Shown here: positions 28,395 to 36,497 of the stretch, one piece after another
Layout of the letters: each line of letters starts with the position of its first letter
Numbering within the stretch: position 1 is the first letter of the stretch
Source: Methanopyrus sp. SNP6
Lineage (GTDB): Archaea > JAADCQ01 > Methanopyri > Methanopyrales > Methanopyraceae
NCBI RefSeq assembly: GCF_002201895.1
Contig: NZ_CP019436.1
Location: 1 to 64,000 of the forward strand
Direction: 5' to 3'
DNA length: 64,000 nucleotides
The notes under the pieces: generated by a model
Told to the model about the DNA's origin: nothing
The model's input: only the letters and a program-made list of their open reading frames with translations
The model's database searches: none
Position numbers and translations under genes: made by a program

Positions 28395-30062
28395 GTGCTC
28401 GACGGAGGGATGACGCTGTTAGTGCTCATCGCCATGGCACTGTTCAAGGAGAGGAAGAAGCGGCCGCAAAAGGTCTCTGTGGTGATCCCGGCGTACAACG
28501 AAGAGAAGACGGTAGCCCGAGTCGTTCGGGCTGCGAAGGAATGCGATCTGGTCAACGAGGTAATAGTTGTAGATGACGGTAGTGAGGATAGGACCGCGGA
28601 AGAAGCCGAAGCCGCCGGTGCCATCGTGATCTCGCACTCGGTAAACCGTGGCAAGGGAGAAGCCATGAAAACCGGGTTAAAACATGCTTCCGGGGAGATC
28701 GTGGCCTTCGTGGACGCCGACATCAAGAACATTCGACCCGAAATGATCGAGAAAATGATCCGGCCAGTACTCGAGGGGGAGGCGGACCTCGTCAAGACCA
28801 AGTTCAAGCGCAAGGCAGGCAGGGTCACGCTCCTAACCGCTAAACCATTGCTGAGGTTCTTCTTCCCAGAGATCGCGCACTTAGAGCAACCGCTCAGCGG
28901 GCAGATCTGCGCCCGTAGGAAGCTACTCGAGCGCGTCGACTTCGAGCCGGATTACGGTGTGGATATCGGCATAATCCTCGACGCCGTAGCTCTCGGTGCT
29001 AGGATTGAGGAGGTGGACATAGGTGAGATCAAGCACGAGATGCAACCCTTAGAACGACTCCATCGGATGGCCTTACAGGTCGTCCGGACGATCCTGGATC
29101 GGGCCCACAAGTACGGTCGTGTGGTCCTCAGATGGAACGTCGGTAAAGCGCTCAACCGCGTGAACTTGGGCGTGTCCCTACTCGCCCTAGCCCTCGCCAC
29201 CCTGTTCTACACGGAGCTCCCGTTAGCGAGCGTACTGGCGCTGGGGATCCTAGGGATGGGAATCGCGCTATTCTCCCTGGCCCAACTCGTCTACGAGCTC
29301 CTCCGCGTCGAGGGTAAGAAGCGGCGTGTCCTCCGCCCGTTCCTCCACATGCACGCTTCCGTTATCATGTCATTGTCGGTCGTCGCCGTGCTCGTCGGTG
29401 CGATGTTCTCGTCGATACAGATCGCCCACGACCGTGTCGAGGTCAACCCACTACCCAGGAAGGTCGTCTGGGGAGAACGGGAGGTTAAAGCCGAAGGTCC
29501 GTACGTGGTGCAGTACGGTCGTGAACTGAAGATGGGGAGAAACGTCCTCAAGGTGCTGGACCTGAAGCCCGACGATGTCCTCGTTTACCAACGCGGGGAG
29601 TACAGAGTCGAGAGCGCGGATCGTGATAACCTCCTCATGATCCCGACGGAACTGGCCCGACAGCTCGGAATCAAGCCGGGGAACGCCACAGATTCAGAGA
29701 TACGGTTGGCGTTCCGGAACATCACGGTCAAGCGTAAGGTGGAGGGCCCTGACGTCAACATTCGAGTGACCGCGGTTCTGTCCGCGACCCCAGACCACGC
29801 CGAGGCCTTGGCGGTGTACGTGGACGGTAGGAAGGAGGCGTGGATTCCGGTGGCGACCAGGGGTGGATCCGTCTACGTGTACGTCTCTGGATACGGGCTG
29901 ATAAAGTTGGAAAATCGGAGTATCGTCTATGTGAGCAACAGGGAAATCCTCCTGAAGCTCGAGGATACCGACACCGAGACGCTCCTTCTAGCCCCGGCTG
30001 AGCCGACACCCTTCGCGGTCATCGAGCTCAAGGTTCCGTCTGTTAGGGCAGTGGTCGAATGA
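28395..30062 (+). CDS. GT2 glycosyltransferase with membrane helices and a C-terminal beta domain
   Basis: A 555-residue protein. Residues 25-250 form a GT-A glycosyltransferase resembling glucosyl-3-phosphoglycerate synthases: VVIPAYNEEKTVARVVRAAK, VVDDGSEDRT, AFVDADIKN (the DxD), and GVDIGIILDAV. Three or so transmembrane helices follow (about 250-340: LGVSLLALALATLF, LALGILGMGIALFSLAQLVY, VIMSLSVVAVLVGAMFSS). A 210-residue extracytoplasmic beta-rich domain of unknown role ends the protein. It may transfer sugars at the membrane for an envelope polymer or lipid. GTG 28395 is used; ATG 28410 is possible. The stop overlaps the next start (ATGA). Confidence 0.75.
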   Translation: MLDGGMTLLVLIAMALFKERKKRPQKVSVVIPAYNEEKTVARVVRAAKECDLVNEVIVVDDGSEDRTAEEAEAAGAIVISHSVNRGKGEAMKTGLKHASGEIVAFVDADIKNIRPEMIEKMIRPVLEGEADLVKTKFKRKAGRVTLLTAKPLLRFFFPEIAHLEQPLSGQICARRKLLERVDFEPDYGVDIGIILDAVALGARIEEVDIGEIKHEMQPLERLHRMALQVVRTILDRAHKYGRVVLRWNVGKALNRVNLGVSLLALALATLFYTELPLASVLALGILGMGIALFSLAQLVYELLRVEGKKRRVLRPFLHMHASVIMSLSVVAVLVGAMFSSIQIAHDRVEVNPLPRKVVWGEREVKAEGPYVVQYGRELKMGRNVLKVLDLKPDDVLVYQRGEYRVESADRDNLLMIPTELARQLGIKPGNATDSEIRLAFRNITVKRKVEGPDVNIRVTAVLSATPDHAEALAVYVDGRKEAWIPVATRGGSVYVYVSGYGLIKLENRSIVYVSNREILLKLEDTDTETLLLAPAEPTPFAVIELKVPSVRAVVE

Positions 30063-31603
30063 AGGAGCTTCTCGCCGTCGAGCCGAGCCAGGACGCCGAC
30101 CTCCGCGTGTGTCTCACGTACCCGAATGAGTACCGTGGTATGGCTTCCAACCTCGGATTTCACATCGTACACAAGATACTTGCCGGGATTCCCGGGGTTT
30201 CCGTGGAGCGTTCGTACGTGCCGACGGACGCTTACGAATCCATCGGCCCGAACCGCACCTTGGTGAGCCTGGAGACGGGTTCCCCACTGTCCGAGTTCGA
30301 CGTTGTCGGTTTCTCGTTGCAGTTCGAGCTCGATTACCCCCACATGCTCGAAGCCCTGATCATGGGTGGGATTCCCCTCAGGCGCGAGGACCGAGATGAA
30401 AACGACCCGCTGGTGCTCGCCGGCGGTCCCTGTACGGTGAACCCTAGACCGCTGGAACCGTACGTCGACGTGTTCTACGTTGGGGAGGCGGAAGCAGGCC
30501 TGAAAGAGGGTATTGAAGCCATCCTGACAGCCCGCGATCGTCGCGACGCCCTGGAAGATGTGGCCGACCTCCCTGGTTTCTACGTTCCGGAGTACCCCGG
30601 CACCGTCGATCGAATGACGGTGAACGATCTCGGCGAAACAGATCCTCCGAAGATCACCTTCGCCCCGGAAGACACCGACCACGCCGGTCTCCGCGCGTAC
30701 CCAGTGGAGTTGGGGAGGGGTTGTCCCTACCGATGCACGTTTTGCCTTGGAGGTTTCACCGCGGGACACATGCGCTACCGCCCAGTCGAGCAGATCCTAG
30801 AAGTACTCGAGGACGCCGAGAAGTCTCCCTACGACCGTGTGGCTATGATCTCCACTTCCCCGACGCTACATCCCGAGTTCGAGGAAATACTGGAAGAGTG
30901 CTTAGAGCGAAGATTCGAGATTTCACTACCGTCCACCAGAATCAACGATCTGGATCCCGAGCTACTACCCGAACTTAGGGAAGCGGGGGTCAGAACACTC
31001 ACGTTGGCTCCGGAATCGGGTTCTGAGAACGTCCTCAAGTTCCTGAACAAGCCCCTGGACCTGGATCACCTCCTCGAACTCGTGGAGAACGCTGGAAGAC
31101 TAGGTATACGGGTGAAGCTATACTTCATCGTTGGGATTCCTGGGTTCTCCCCCGAAGAGGACACCGTGGCATCGGCTCGGCTGGCCCGCGAGTGCGCGAA
31201 ACTCGCCGACGTCCGTGTTAGCGTCAACCCATTGATCCCCAAAGCCTACACACCGCTTCAATACTCTGAGATGCTGCCCGTACGGGAGATCAACCGCCGA
31301 TATCGACTGTTCGAGCGGGAATTCGGAGGACGCGTATCGTTCGAGGATCCCGAGTTAGCTCGCGCACAGTGCCTGTTGTCCAGAGGGGACGTGGACGTCT
31401 CCCGGATCTTAGAGGAGGTACTGTGGAACGCCAGGAGTTCCGGGACGTGGGCACGAGCGATGAAAGCTCATCGTGTCTCGATATCGCCCGACCGACCACC
31501 CGGCGGTCCCGAAGACGTCCCCTACGACTTCGTCCGAGCGGGACCTGACCATGAGGAGTTATATCGGCTCTTCACGTCACTTCAGTGCGCTCCCATGAAA
31601 TGA
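30059..31603 (+). CDS. Radical SAM protein with B12-binding-type N-terminal domain
   Basis: 514 residues. The first 180 resemble a cobalamin-binding Rossmann region, including VVGFSLQFELDYPHMLEALI and LVLAGGPCTVNPRPLEPYVD. The radical SAM core then carries the 4Fe-4S motif CPYRCTFC (about 222-229), preceded by ELGRG. This architecture is found in a family widespread in methanogens and clostridia (TIGR03960-like), of unsettled function. It overlaps the glycosyltransferase by four bases, so a modification linked to that pathway is possible. No typical B12 histidine motif (DxHxxG) was seen. Confidence 0.8.
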   Translation: MKELLAVEPSQDADLRVCLTYPNEYRGMASNLGFHIVHKILAGIPGVSVERSYVPTDAYESIGPNRTLVSLETGSPLSEFDVVGFSLQFELDYPHMLEALIMGGIPLRREDRDENDPLVLAGGPCTVNPRPLEPYVDVFYVGEAEAGLKEGIEAILTARDRRDALEDVADLPGFYVPEYPGTVDRMTVNDLGETDPPKITFAPEDTDHAGLRAYPVELGRGCPYRCTFCLGGFTAGHMRYRPVEQILEVLEDAEKSPYDRVAMISTSPTLHPEFEEILEECLERRFEISLPSTRINDLDPELLPELREAGVRTLTLAPESGSENVLKFLNKPLDLDHLLELVENAGRLGIRVKLYFIVGIPGFSPEEDTVASARLARECAKLADVRVSVNPLIPKAYTPLQYSEMLPVREINRRYRLFEREFGGRVSFEDPELARAQCLLSRGDVDVSRILEEVLWNARSSGTWARAMKAHRVSISPDRPPGGPEDVPYDFVRAGPDHEELYRLFTSLQCAPMK

Positions 31604-32160
31604 GTCACGAGACCTACCAGCCCTCCGATGGCAGCTGTCTCGCACCCGCGCAGGATGAGGTCCTTACCCCTCTCCTCACAGAGTCGACCTAGGTAAACCC
31701 CCAGTAGGAACAGGAAGGCTCCGGAAACGCATGTGCAGGCGATCACGCTCCACTTCTGGTCCTTGAGTATCAGCACCGGGAGGATCGGCACCATGGAGGA
31801 TACGAAGCTGGATCCTCCATGGGAGACCACGCTAGTGTAGATCCGGATCCTGGCCAGGTCGTGCACGCGGGTGTGCTCCAGACCACCTCGTCTCATTATC
31901 ATTTGACGTTCGAGTTCCCTGATCTCGCGCAGTTCCTCAATCTTTTCACCTAAATAAGACCCGAACCCATTGGAGAGGGCGAGTGCCACCGCCACGCTGA
32001 GCCCGGCGCTAGCTGCATCTTGTGCTGAACCACCACGGGCCACTACGCTGAGCACGGCACCCATACTCGCTAGTACACCGTCCATGGATCCTAACGCCAT
32101 ATAGCGCCCCGTCGCCAGGGCCTCCTTGAGTACCCTCTTCAACAACTCCTTCCTGTTCAA
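31582..32160 (-). CDS. VIT1/CCC1-like membrane protein (TIGR00267 family)
   Basis: A 192-residue membrane protein. GRYMALGSMDGVLASMGAVL begins a helix pair and resembles the start of vacuolar iron/manganese transporters. An EKIEELREIRELERQM cytoplasmic helix and further membrane spans (MVPILPVLILKDQKW, ACTCVSGAFLFLLGVYLG) follow. Relatives carry Fe2+ or Mn2+ across membranes; the substrate here is not defined. It overlaps the radical SAM gene tail to tail by 22 bases and is followed by a DUF211 gene upstream on the same strand. Confidence 0.75.
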   Translation of the reverse strand: MNRKELLKRVLKEALATGRYMALGSMDGVLASMGAVLSVVARGGSAQDAASAGLSVAVALALSNGFGSYLGEKIEELREIRELERQMIMRRGGLEHTRVHDLARIRIYTSVVSHGGSSFVSSMVPILPVLILKDQKWSVIACTCVSGAFLFLLGVYLGRLCEERGKDLILRGCETAAIGGLVGLVTHFMGAH

Positions 32161-32173
32161 CGGTGACTAGCCC

Positions 32174-32464
32174 TTAATCGTCTTGTGGGGTTTTTACCTC
32201 CTCGACGATCCGAGAGCCGGCTACTACCTCATCTATGCTGTGGATTGCGCCTCCCATGTCCTCGATCAGGTCCTTTATCCGCTCGAAGTCCAAATCCGGT
32301 CCCTCCACCGTAACCTTCACGTTCTCGACGTCGCGATCCACCTCGACCAGAACTATGTTAACGCCATCGACCCCCTCCAGTTTCGCCAGCGAGCGCGCCA
32401 GCTCCGTGGTATCGGGTTCCATCGGTTTCATAACGTCCAGTACCAACCTCCGGATCTTCGCCAT
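32174..32464 (-). CDS. DUF211 protein
   Basis: A 96-residue ferredoxin-like alpha/beta protein typical of archaeal DUF211 (start AKIRRLVLDVMKPMEP, later VDGVNIVLVEVDRDVENVKV). The family forms oligomers and may bind metal ions; no function is established. ATG 32464 follows GGGGGTC. It is divergent from cfbD with about 30 bases between the starts. Confidence 0.88.
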   Translation of the reverse strand: MAKIRRLVLDVMKPMEPDTTELARSLAKLEGVDGVNIVLVEVDRDVENVKVTVEGPDLDFERIKDLIEDMGGAIHSIDEVVAGSRIVEEVKTPQDD

Positions 32465-32494
32465 GGGAGACCCCCTTCGGAAGGGTGATGGAGT

Positions 32495-33544
32495 TTGAGC
32501 ACGTGGCACCCACGACCCGGACCCATCCCGGCAGCCATGTACACGCTTCGGGATCTTCTCGCAGATGCCGTGGTGCTCCACGGACCTAAAGGATGTTGCT
32601 TCCGGACCGCGCGACTGCTCGAGAAGGACGGCGTCCGGGTGTTCGTGACTGGGATGGAGGAGGACGACTTCGTGTTCGGAGCCCTGGAGAAGCTCGTCGA
32701 GCTCCTCGAGTACGTGGAGAAGCGTCTCGAACCGGAGCTGATCGGAGTCGTCGGAACGTGCGTCTCGTCCATCATCGGAGAGGACCTCGAGGCCGCCGTC
32801 GATGAGGCGAACACCGATGCGACTGTCGTCACCGTCGAGGTACACAACGGCATGGGGCCTAACACCGAAGGGGTCATTAGGACATTAGAGCGGGCCGCGG
32901 AGGCGGGGGTAATCCCAAAAGGGGAAGTGGAACGCCAGAAGAGACTGATGAGGGCGGCGGCCGAGCTCGAGCGTAAGCGTGGGATGGCCAGCCGGAAGTA
33001 CCTCAAACCGTGGTCCGGACACGATCCGTCCGAGGTCGCCCGGGTGCTGCTATCCTACGAGGACGTACTCGCCATCCTCAACGCGAAGAAGGAGACCGCC
33101 TACATCTTCGCGGACCCTATCCTCGAACTCGGTAAACGTGGGGCTTGGGTCCTGGCCAACCTGTCCCCTGAAAGCGGTCTCCCTAAGGTACGGCGGGACG
33201 CGGAGGTTATCGGATCAATTTTTCGGGAGGAAGGGATCGAGTTCGAAGTCACCGGTTCCCTGGACGAATACGCGGTCACCGGCGAGCTCCTGGCCAAGAA
33301 GATCGAGGAGTTCGACCCCGATTCCGTGCTGATCACCGGGATACCCCACGCCGTCGCACCGGAGGAGCTCGACGTCGACGCCACGTTCGTCGCCGTCACC
33401 GACGGGCTTCGCGAAGCCTCCGCCCTACGAGAGCTGGGGTATGATTACGTCGTCGTCGAGGAGGAAGCCCACGCCCGGGTGCTGGGGCGGCGCGAGATCG
33501 TGCCGTCAGACCTCGGGGAGGCCATACGTCAGCTCAGCGCATAG
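32495..33544 (+). CDS. cfbD: Ni-sirohydrochlorin a,c-diamide reductive cyclase, NifD-like subunit
   Basis: 349 residues of the nitrogenase-like catalytic component that, with CfbC (NifH-like), reduces and cyclises Ni-sirohydrochlorin a,c-diamide on the way to coenzyme F430 of methyl-CoM reductase. Diagnostic opening: HPRPGPIPAAMYTLRDL followed by HGPKGCCFRTARLL with the cluster cysteines. Another cysteine is in GVVGTCVSSIIGED. It starts at TTG 32495 after GGTGATGGAG. cfbC and the other F430 genes are not in this window. The presence of this gene makes the organism a methanogen (or a close anaerobic methane-cycling archaeon). Confidence 0.92.
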   Translation: MSTWHPRPGPIPAAMYTLRDLLADAVVLHGPKGCCFRTARLLEKDGVRVFVTGMEEDDFVFGALEKLVELLEYVEKRLEPELIGVVGTCVSSIIGEDLEAAVDEANTDATVVTVEVHNGMGPNTEGVIRTLERAAEAGVIPKGEVERQKRLMRAAAELERKRGMASRKYLKPWSGHDPSEVARVLLSYEDVLAILNAKKETAYIFADPILELGKRGAWVLANLSPESGLPKVRRDAEVIGSIFREEGIEFEVTGSLDEYAVTGELLAKKIEEFDPDSVLITGIPHAVAPEELDVDATFVAVTDGLREASALRELGYDYVVVEEEAHARVLGRREIVPSDLGEAIRQLSA

Positions 33545-34449
33545 TGTGACAGAGTCCCCAACATCAGGCATGAGCACTGTAGCACAGCGTAGTCGCGGAG
33601 AACACCGTGGCTCCCCACGGCCCTCAGCGCTATCAGGTTGGCCACAGAGGCTACCGGCGTCCCGTAGCCACCGACTGTCACACCGTGGAGCAGGTCCCTC
33701 CAGTCATACGTCATGGGTGTCACCAGCACGGTAGCCGGTACGTTGCTCACGACCTGAGACAGCAACACGGACCACACGAATGGATCGTCTATCCGCGGGT
33801 TCCAACTCAACGGCCCGATCACGCTCGGAACCAAGACCCCGACCGTCAGCATGCCGATCACGACCCAATCCACCTGCCGGACGGCATGCGGGCGGAGAAC
33901 GGCGTAGCATCCGAAGACCGCGGGGAACCATAGGTACACCGGGACGTGGGCCAGTAGACAACCGGCCGCCGCGATCACCACCGTCACGTCCAGGACGTCC
34001 GGAGCCGGCCCGGAGCCCGACTCGATCCGCTCACCGTGGGCCCACGCGTACAGAAGACCGGGTATAAGGAGTGCCGCGCATACCGGCAGCTGCGTGACGA
34101 AGAAGTCCACGGGATCTATGTGATAATGCGAGTAGACGATGGCGTTCTGAGGGTTCCCGAGCGGCGTCAGGGCGCCGACCGAGTTGGCCGAGACCAAGCA
34201 TGGCAGGACCACACGGTGAGGTCGGCTGGCACCCGGAGCCAGCAGCGACAGGACGGTGATGAGCGCGGCATCGTTCGTGAGCAACATGGACAACATCCCA
34301 GTAACTAGCATCACCCGCACGGTACCCGCTCTTTCCCCGAGTACCGCCCTCCTGACCCGATGGATCGCCCCCGTCCTGATCCACTCCGCGGTGACTGCCG
34401 ACTGGACCGCTACGAACCCGACAGCGTTCAGATCCACCCACACCGACAT
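33529..34449 (-). CDS. ArsB/NhaD-superfamily permease
   Basis: About 306 residues with roughly ten hydrophobic helices. Typical family pieces are LVTGMLSMLLTNDAALITVLSLL and the GALTPLGNPQN loop, which in ion-transporter (IT) superfamily members lines the substrate site. VVSNVPATVLVTP is the second-half counterpart. Members extrude arsenite or sodium or carry dicarboxylates; the substrate cannot be assigned. I start at ATG 34449 (GGGGGCGAGG upstream) rather than 34533, which would run into the tRNA gene. The 3' end overlaps cfbD tail to tail by 16 bases. Confidence 0.82.
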   Translation of the reverse strand: MSVWVDLNAVGFVAVQSAVTAEWIRTGAIHRVRRAVLGERAGTVRVMLVTGMLSMLLTNDAALITVLSLLAPGASRPHRVVLPCLVSANSVGALTPLGNPQNAIVYSHYHIDPVDFFVTQLPVCAALLIPGLLYAWAHGERIESGSGPAPDVLDVTVVIAAAGCLLAHVPVYLWFPAVFGCYAVLRPHAVRQVDWVVIGMLTVGVLVPSVIGPLSWNPRIDDPFVWSVLLSQVVSNVPATVLVTPMTYDWRDLLHGVTVGGYGTPVASVANLIALRAVGSHGVLRDYAVLQCSCLMLGTLSHYALS

Positions 34450-34462
34450 GTCCTCGCCCCCG

Positions 34463-34476
34463 AAAATTTTAAGTAA
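34463..34476. promoter_or_regulatory. TATA element for tRNA-Glu (and perhaps the permease)
   Basis: AAAATTTTAAGTAA is an AT-rich block in GC-rich DNA about 40 bases before the tRNA 5' end. On the other strand it is 15-27 bases before the permease ATG. It could drive both. Confidence 0.45.
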
Positions 34477-34532
34477 CGAGGGTTCGGGCGCGGCCGTGGA
34501 CGAAGAGACGCCCCGGCGGTGTAGCCCGGTCA

Positions 34533-34563
34533 AGGGCCCGTGGGTGACCGCGGGCCCGCCGAT
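34533..34563 (+). other. D-loop intron of tRNA-Glu (non-canonical position)
   Basis: 31 bases. The splice structure is exon CGGT (34527-34530) paired with intron GCCG as the 4-bp central helix. The flanking bulges are CAA and ATA, and the internal stem is GGGCCCG/CGGGCCC. Cutting within the bulges (CA|A and AT|A) rejoins the D loop as AGCCCGGTCAA. The bulge-helix-bulge is exact, so removal by the archaeal splicing endonuclease is expected. Confidence 0.88.
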
Positions 34564-34580
34564 ATCATGCGGGACTTTCG

Positions 34581-34601
34581 AGGCCCGTCCGGGCCGGAGA
34601 C
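34581..34601 (+). other. Anticodon-loop intron of tRNA-Glu (position 37/38)
   Basis: 21 bases at the canonical site. The central helix is CTTT with GGAG, the bulges are CGA and ACA, and the intron hairpin is GGCCC/GGGCC closed by a 4-base loop. The outer helix is GGGA/TCCC of the anticodon stem. A textbook archaeal splicing motif. Confidence 0.92.
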
Positions 34602-34683
34602 ATCCCGCGACCCGGGTTCAAATCCCGGCCGGGGCACCAAACCCTAAATCGTTACGAGAAAACTAACGATCGGGGAGCGCTCC

Positions 34684-35667
34684 TTGGAGAGATCTCTTCA
34701 CATCAAAACCGTCCTCGGAGCCGTCGCTGGGGCGATATCGCTTTACATCACCTTGTTCCACCTAGCGGACGTAAACGGAGTCCTCAGAACCCTCCAACGG
34801 GCCGACGTTGCTTGGATCCTGACGGCGGGTGCGTGCGAGGTACTGTGGTTCGCGGCGTGCGTGGGGGGATGGAAGAAAACCTTCGAGCCGTTGGGAAGCA
34901 GCCCGCCTAGAAGACAACTCTTTCTTATATACTGCGTCAAACTGATGGTCAACAACCTGGTCTCCCTCGCCAGGGTACTCGGCGACGCCGTTCGGGTGTA
35001 CTACGGAGTTCGGCTCGGATGGTCGGCCGCCACCGTCATCCCAACTATCGTGGCCGACATCGTGCTGGGCAACGCGGGCTACTTAGCGGTGATCCTGCTA
35101 GGATGCGTCGTAATATGGTGTTGCACCGAGGTTTCCCCGTACCTGATCGCGGCGAACGGTGTCGGAGCTGCGGCCGTGGTGGGGCTCTGGGCGCTGTTCG
35201 CGTCCGAACGCACGTGCCGCGAGGCCTACGAGAGCGTACGCGACCTCGTCGAAGCGCTCGTACGCCGCGTAGGGTACTCCGTGGGAACGGTCGATGAGCT
35301 CGTGGATTCCACGGTGCGGCTGTTTCGGTCCAAGGAAGCGCGATCGGCCCTAGTTCAGTACACCGTGGGATGGGCCGCCAGGGTGCTCCGGTTGTACTGC
35401 GTCACCTGGGCGGTCTGGCCCACGGCGTCCCCGTTGATACCGTTGGTCATGTCCATCGCGATCCGAGGGTCTGCCGTCGTTTCGGTCTCGCCGGGAGGGC
35501 TCGGTATCGTGGAGGGATTGACTACCGGAGTCCTTACCGTGTTGGGGGCGGACCCGAACCGGGTGATGGCGGCTCTACTCCTGGACCGGCTCTACTCGTT
35601 CGTGATACCCGTAACTTTGGGGGCTGTCAGCGTGCCCGTACTGGAAAGGCATGTCTGTCGGGGGTAA
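34684..35667 (+). CDS. UPF0104 flippase-like membrane protein (LPG synthase TM family)
   Basis: 327 residues with about eight transmembrane helices. The C-terminal part carries the family hallmarks: RGSAVVSVSPGGLGIVEGLT, then LDRLYSFVIPV, corresponding to the PGGlG.rE...l.....R pattern. Relatives form the membrane module of lysylphosphatidylglycerol synthases or act as putative lipid flippases. No aminoacyltransferase domain is attached here. It starts at TTG 34684, 45 bases after the tRNA, and is followed at 5 bases by the phosphoesterase. Confidence 0.8.
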   Translation: MERSLHIKTVLGAVAGAISLYITLFHLADVNGVLRTLQRADVAWILTAGACEVLWFAACVGGWKKTFEPLGSSPPRRQLFLIYCVKLMVNNLVSLARVLGDAVRVYYGVRLGWSAATVIPTIVADIVLGNAGYLAVILLGCVVIWCCTEVSPYLIAANGVGAAAVVGLWALFASERTCREAYESVRDLVEALVRRVGYSVGTVDELVDSTVRLFRSKEARSALVQYTVGWAARVLRLYCVTWAVWPTASPLIPLVMSIAIRGSAVVSVSPGGLGIVEGLTTGVLTVLGADPNRVMAALLLDRLYSFVIPVTLGAVSVPVLERHVCRG

Positions 35668-35672
35668 GATGG

Positions 35673-36368
35673 GTGGAACTCTACCACGAGGTGATCATGT
35701 TCAAGGATATCGCGGCGTTGGCTGACGTGCACGTGGGTGTGGAGATCGAGCTTCGTAAGCGTGGAATACGGGCCGTGAACCGTACAAAAGACCGCGTCGA
35801 GAAGCTTCGAAAGTACCTAGAGGTGTTGGACCCCTCGATCCTAGTGATAGTGGGTGACCTCAAGCACAACGTACCGTCCGCCAGTCGTATCGAGTTCCGG
35901 GGCGTCCCGAAAATCGTGGACGCCGCGCTCGAGATCGTGGACGAGGTAATCGTGGTCAAGGGGAACCACGACGGCCTGGTGGAAGAGCTCCTCCGAGATC
36001 AGCGTGGGGTTCGAGTGGTGGGCACCAGTGGGATACTTATCGACGGGTTCTACTTCCTCCACGGGCACGCGGAACCTGATCACGAGCTGCTCCCACGGTC
36101 CAACGTCCTGGTGTTCGGTCACGAACACCCGGTATCGGACGCTGTTCCCGGCGTATCTGTGAAAGTACTCGTCGAGCTGGAGCTCGACCTCGATGGACTC
36201 ACTCGGGGTGAGGTCTCTGGACGGGCCCCGGGGTTCGTACTACCGGCGTTCGACGACCTGGTTGGTGGTACCGAGGTGACATCGGATGACCGGTTACTCC
36301 TCGCCCACCGGCGCGATGCTGTGATCGACGAGTCGTACCTCCCCATTCTGGAAGCCGAACCGTTCTGA
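35673..36368 (+). CDS. Calcineurin-like metallophosphoesterase
   Basis: About 231 residues with the complete two-metal phosphoesterase motif set: ALADVHVG (DxH), VGDLKHNV (GDxxH-like), KGNHDG (GNHD), LHGHAEPD and FGHEHP. It resembles the archaeal SbcD-related single-domain phosphoesterases, sometimes genomically tied to DNA metabolism; the substrate is unknown. The frame is open far upstream through the preceding gene. GTG 35673 after GGGGGTAAGAT is the best start, ATG 35697 an alternative. Confidence 0.82.
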   Translation: MELYHEVIMFKDIAALADVHVGVEIELRKRGIRAVNRTKDRVEKLRKYLEVLDPSILVIVGDLKHNVPSASRIEFRGVPKIVDAALEIVDEVIVVKGNHDGLVEELLRDQRGVRVVGTSGILIDGFYFLHGHAEPDHELLPRSNVLVFGHEHPVSDAVPGVSVKVLVELELDLDGLTRGEVSGRAPGFVLPAFDDLVGGTEVTSDDRLLLAHRRDAVIDESYLPILEAEPF

Positions 36369-36455
36369 GGGCTCACCCCAGGAAGTTCTCCTCATCGGCG
36401 TAGCCCTCGGGAGAGGGCGCGGACGATCACGGCCCGGTCGGCCCGGCTGCGGTCC

Positions 36456-36463
36456 TTTTTTAA
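36456..36463 (+). promoter_or_regulatory. Probable promoter of asd
   Basis: TTTTTTAA occurs about 35 bases before the TTG start of asd and directly after a GC-rich stretch. It could also act as a T-run terminator for the preceding phosphoesterase gene. Confidence 0.35.
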
Positions 36464-36497
36464 CGGTGTTCACGGTCCGCGACGGGGGTCGCGAAGA

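Larger units (their letters stand above)
34510..34639 (+). tRNA. tRNA-Glu(UUC) with two introns and C8
   Basis: The acceptor stem GCCCCGG (34510-34516) pairs with CCGGGGC (34629-34635); A73 and an encoded CCA follow. The T arm is CCGGG-TTCAAAT-CCCGG. The anticodon stem CGGGA/TCCCG carries the loop CTTTCGA with anticodon TTC at 34577-34579. Two insertions must be removed to reach this fold: 34533-34563 in the D loop and 34581-34601 after position 37. Both sit in perfect bulge-helix-bulge structures. Position 8 is C (34517) and position 9 is G, where nearly all tRNAs have U8. In Methanopyrus, C8 is edited to U8 by the deaminase CDAT8. The mature tRNA would be 75 bases plus CCA. Confidence 0.93.

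Noticed and set aside
32465-32845. N-terminal extension of the DUF211 protein to 32845
   Set aside because: The extension is antisense to cfbD and low-complexity; ATG 32464 gives the normal family length with a ribosome site.
34450-34533. Longer start of the ArsB-like permease at 34533
   Set aside because: It would read through the tRNA-Glu 5' part and its TATA element; ATG 34449 fits the family and has a ribosome site.
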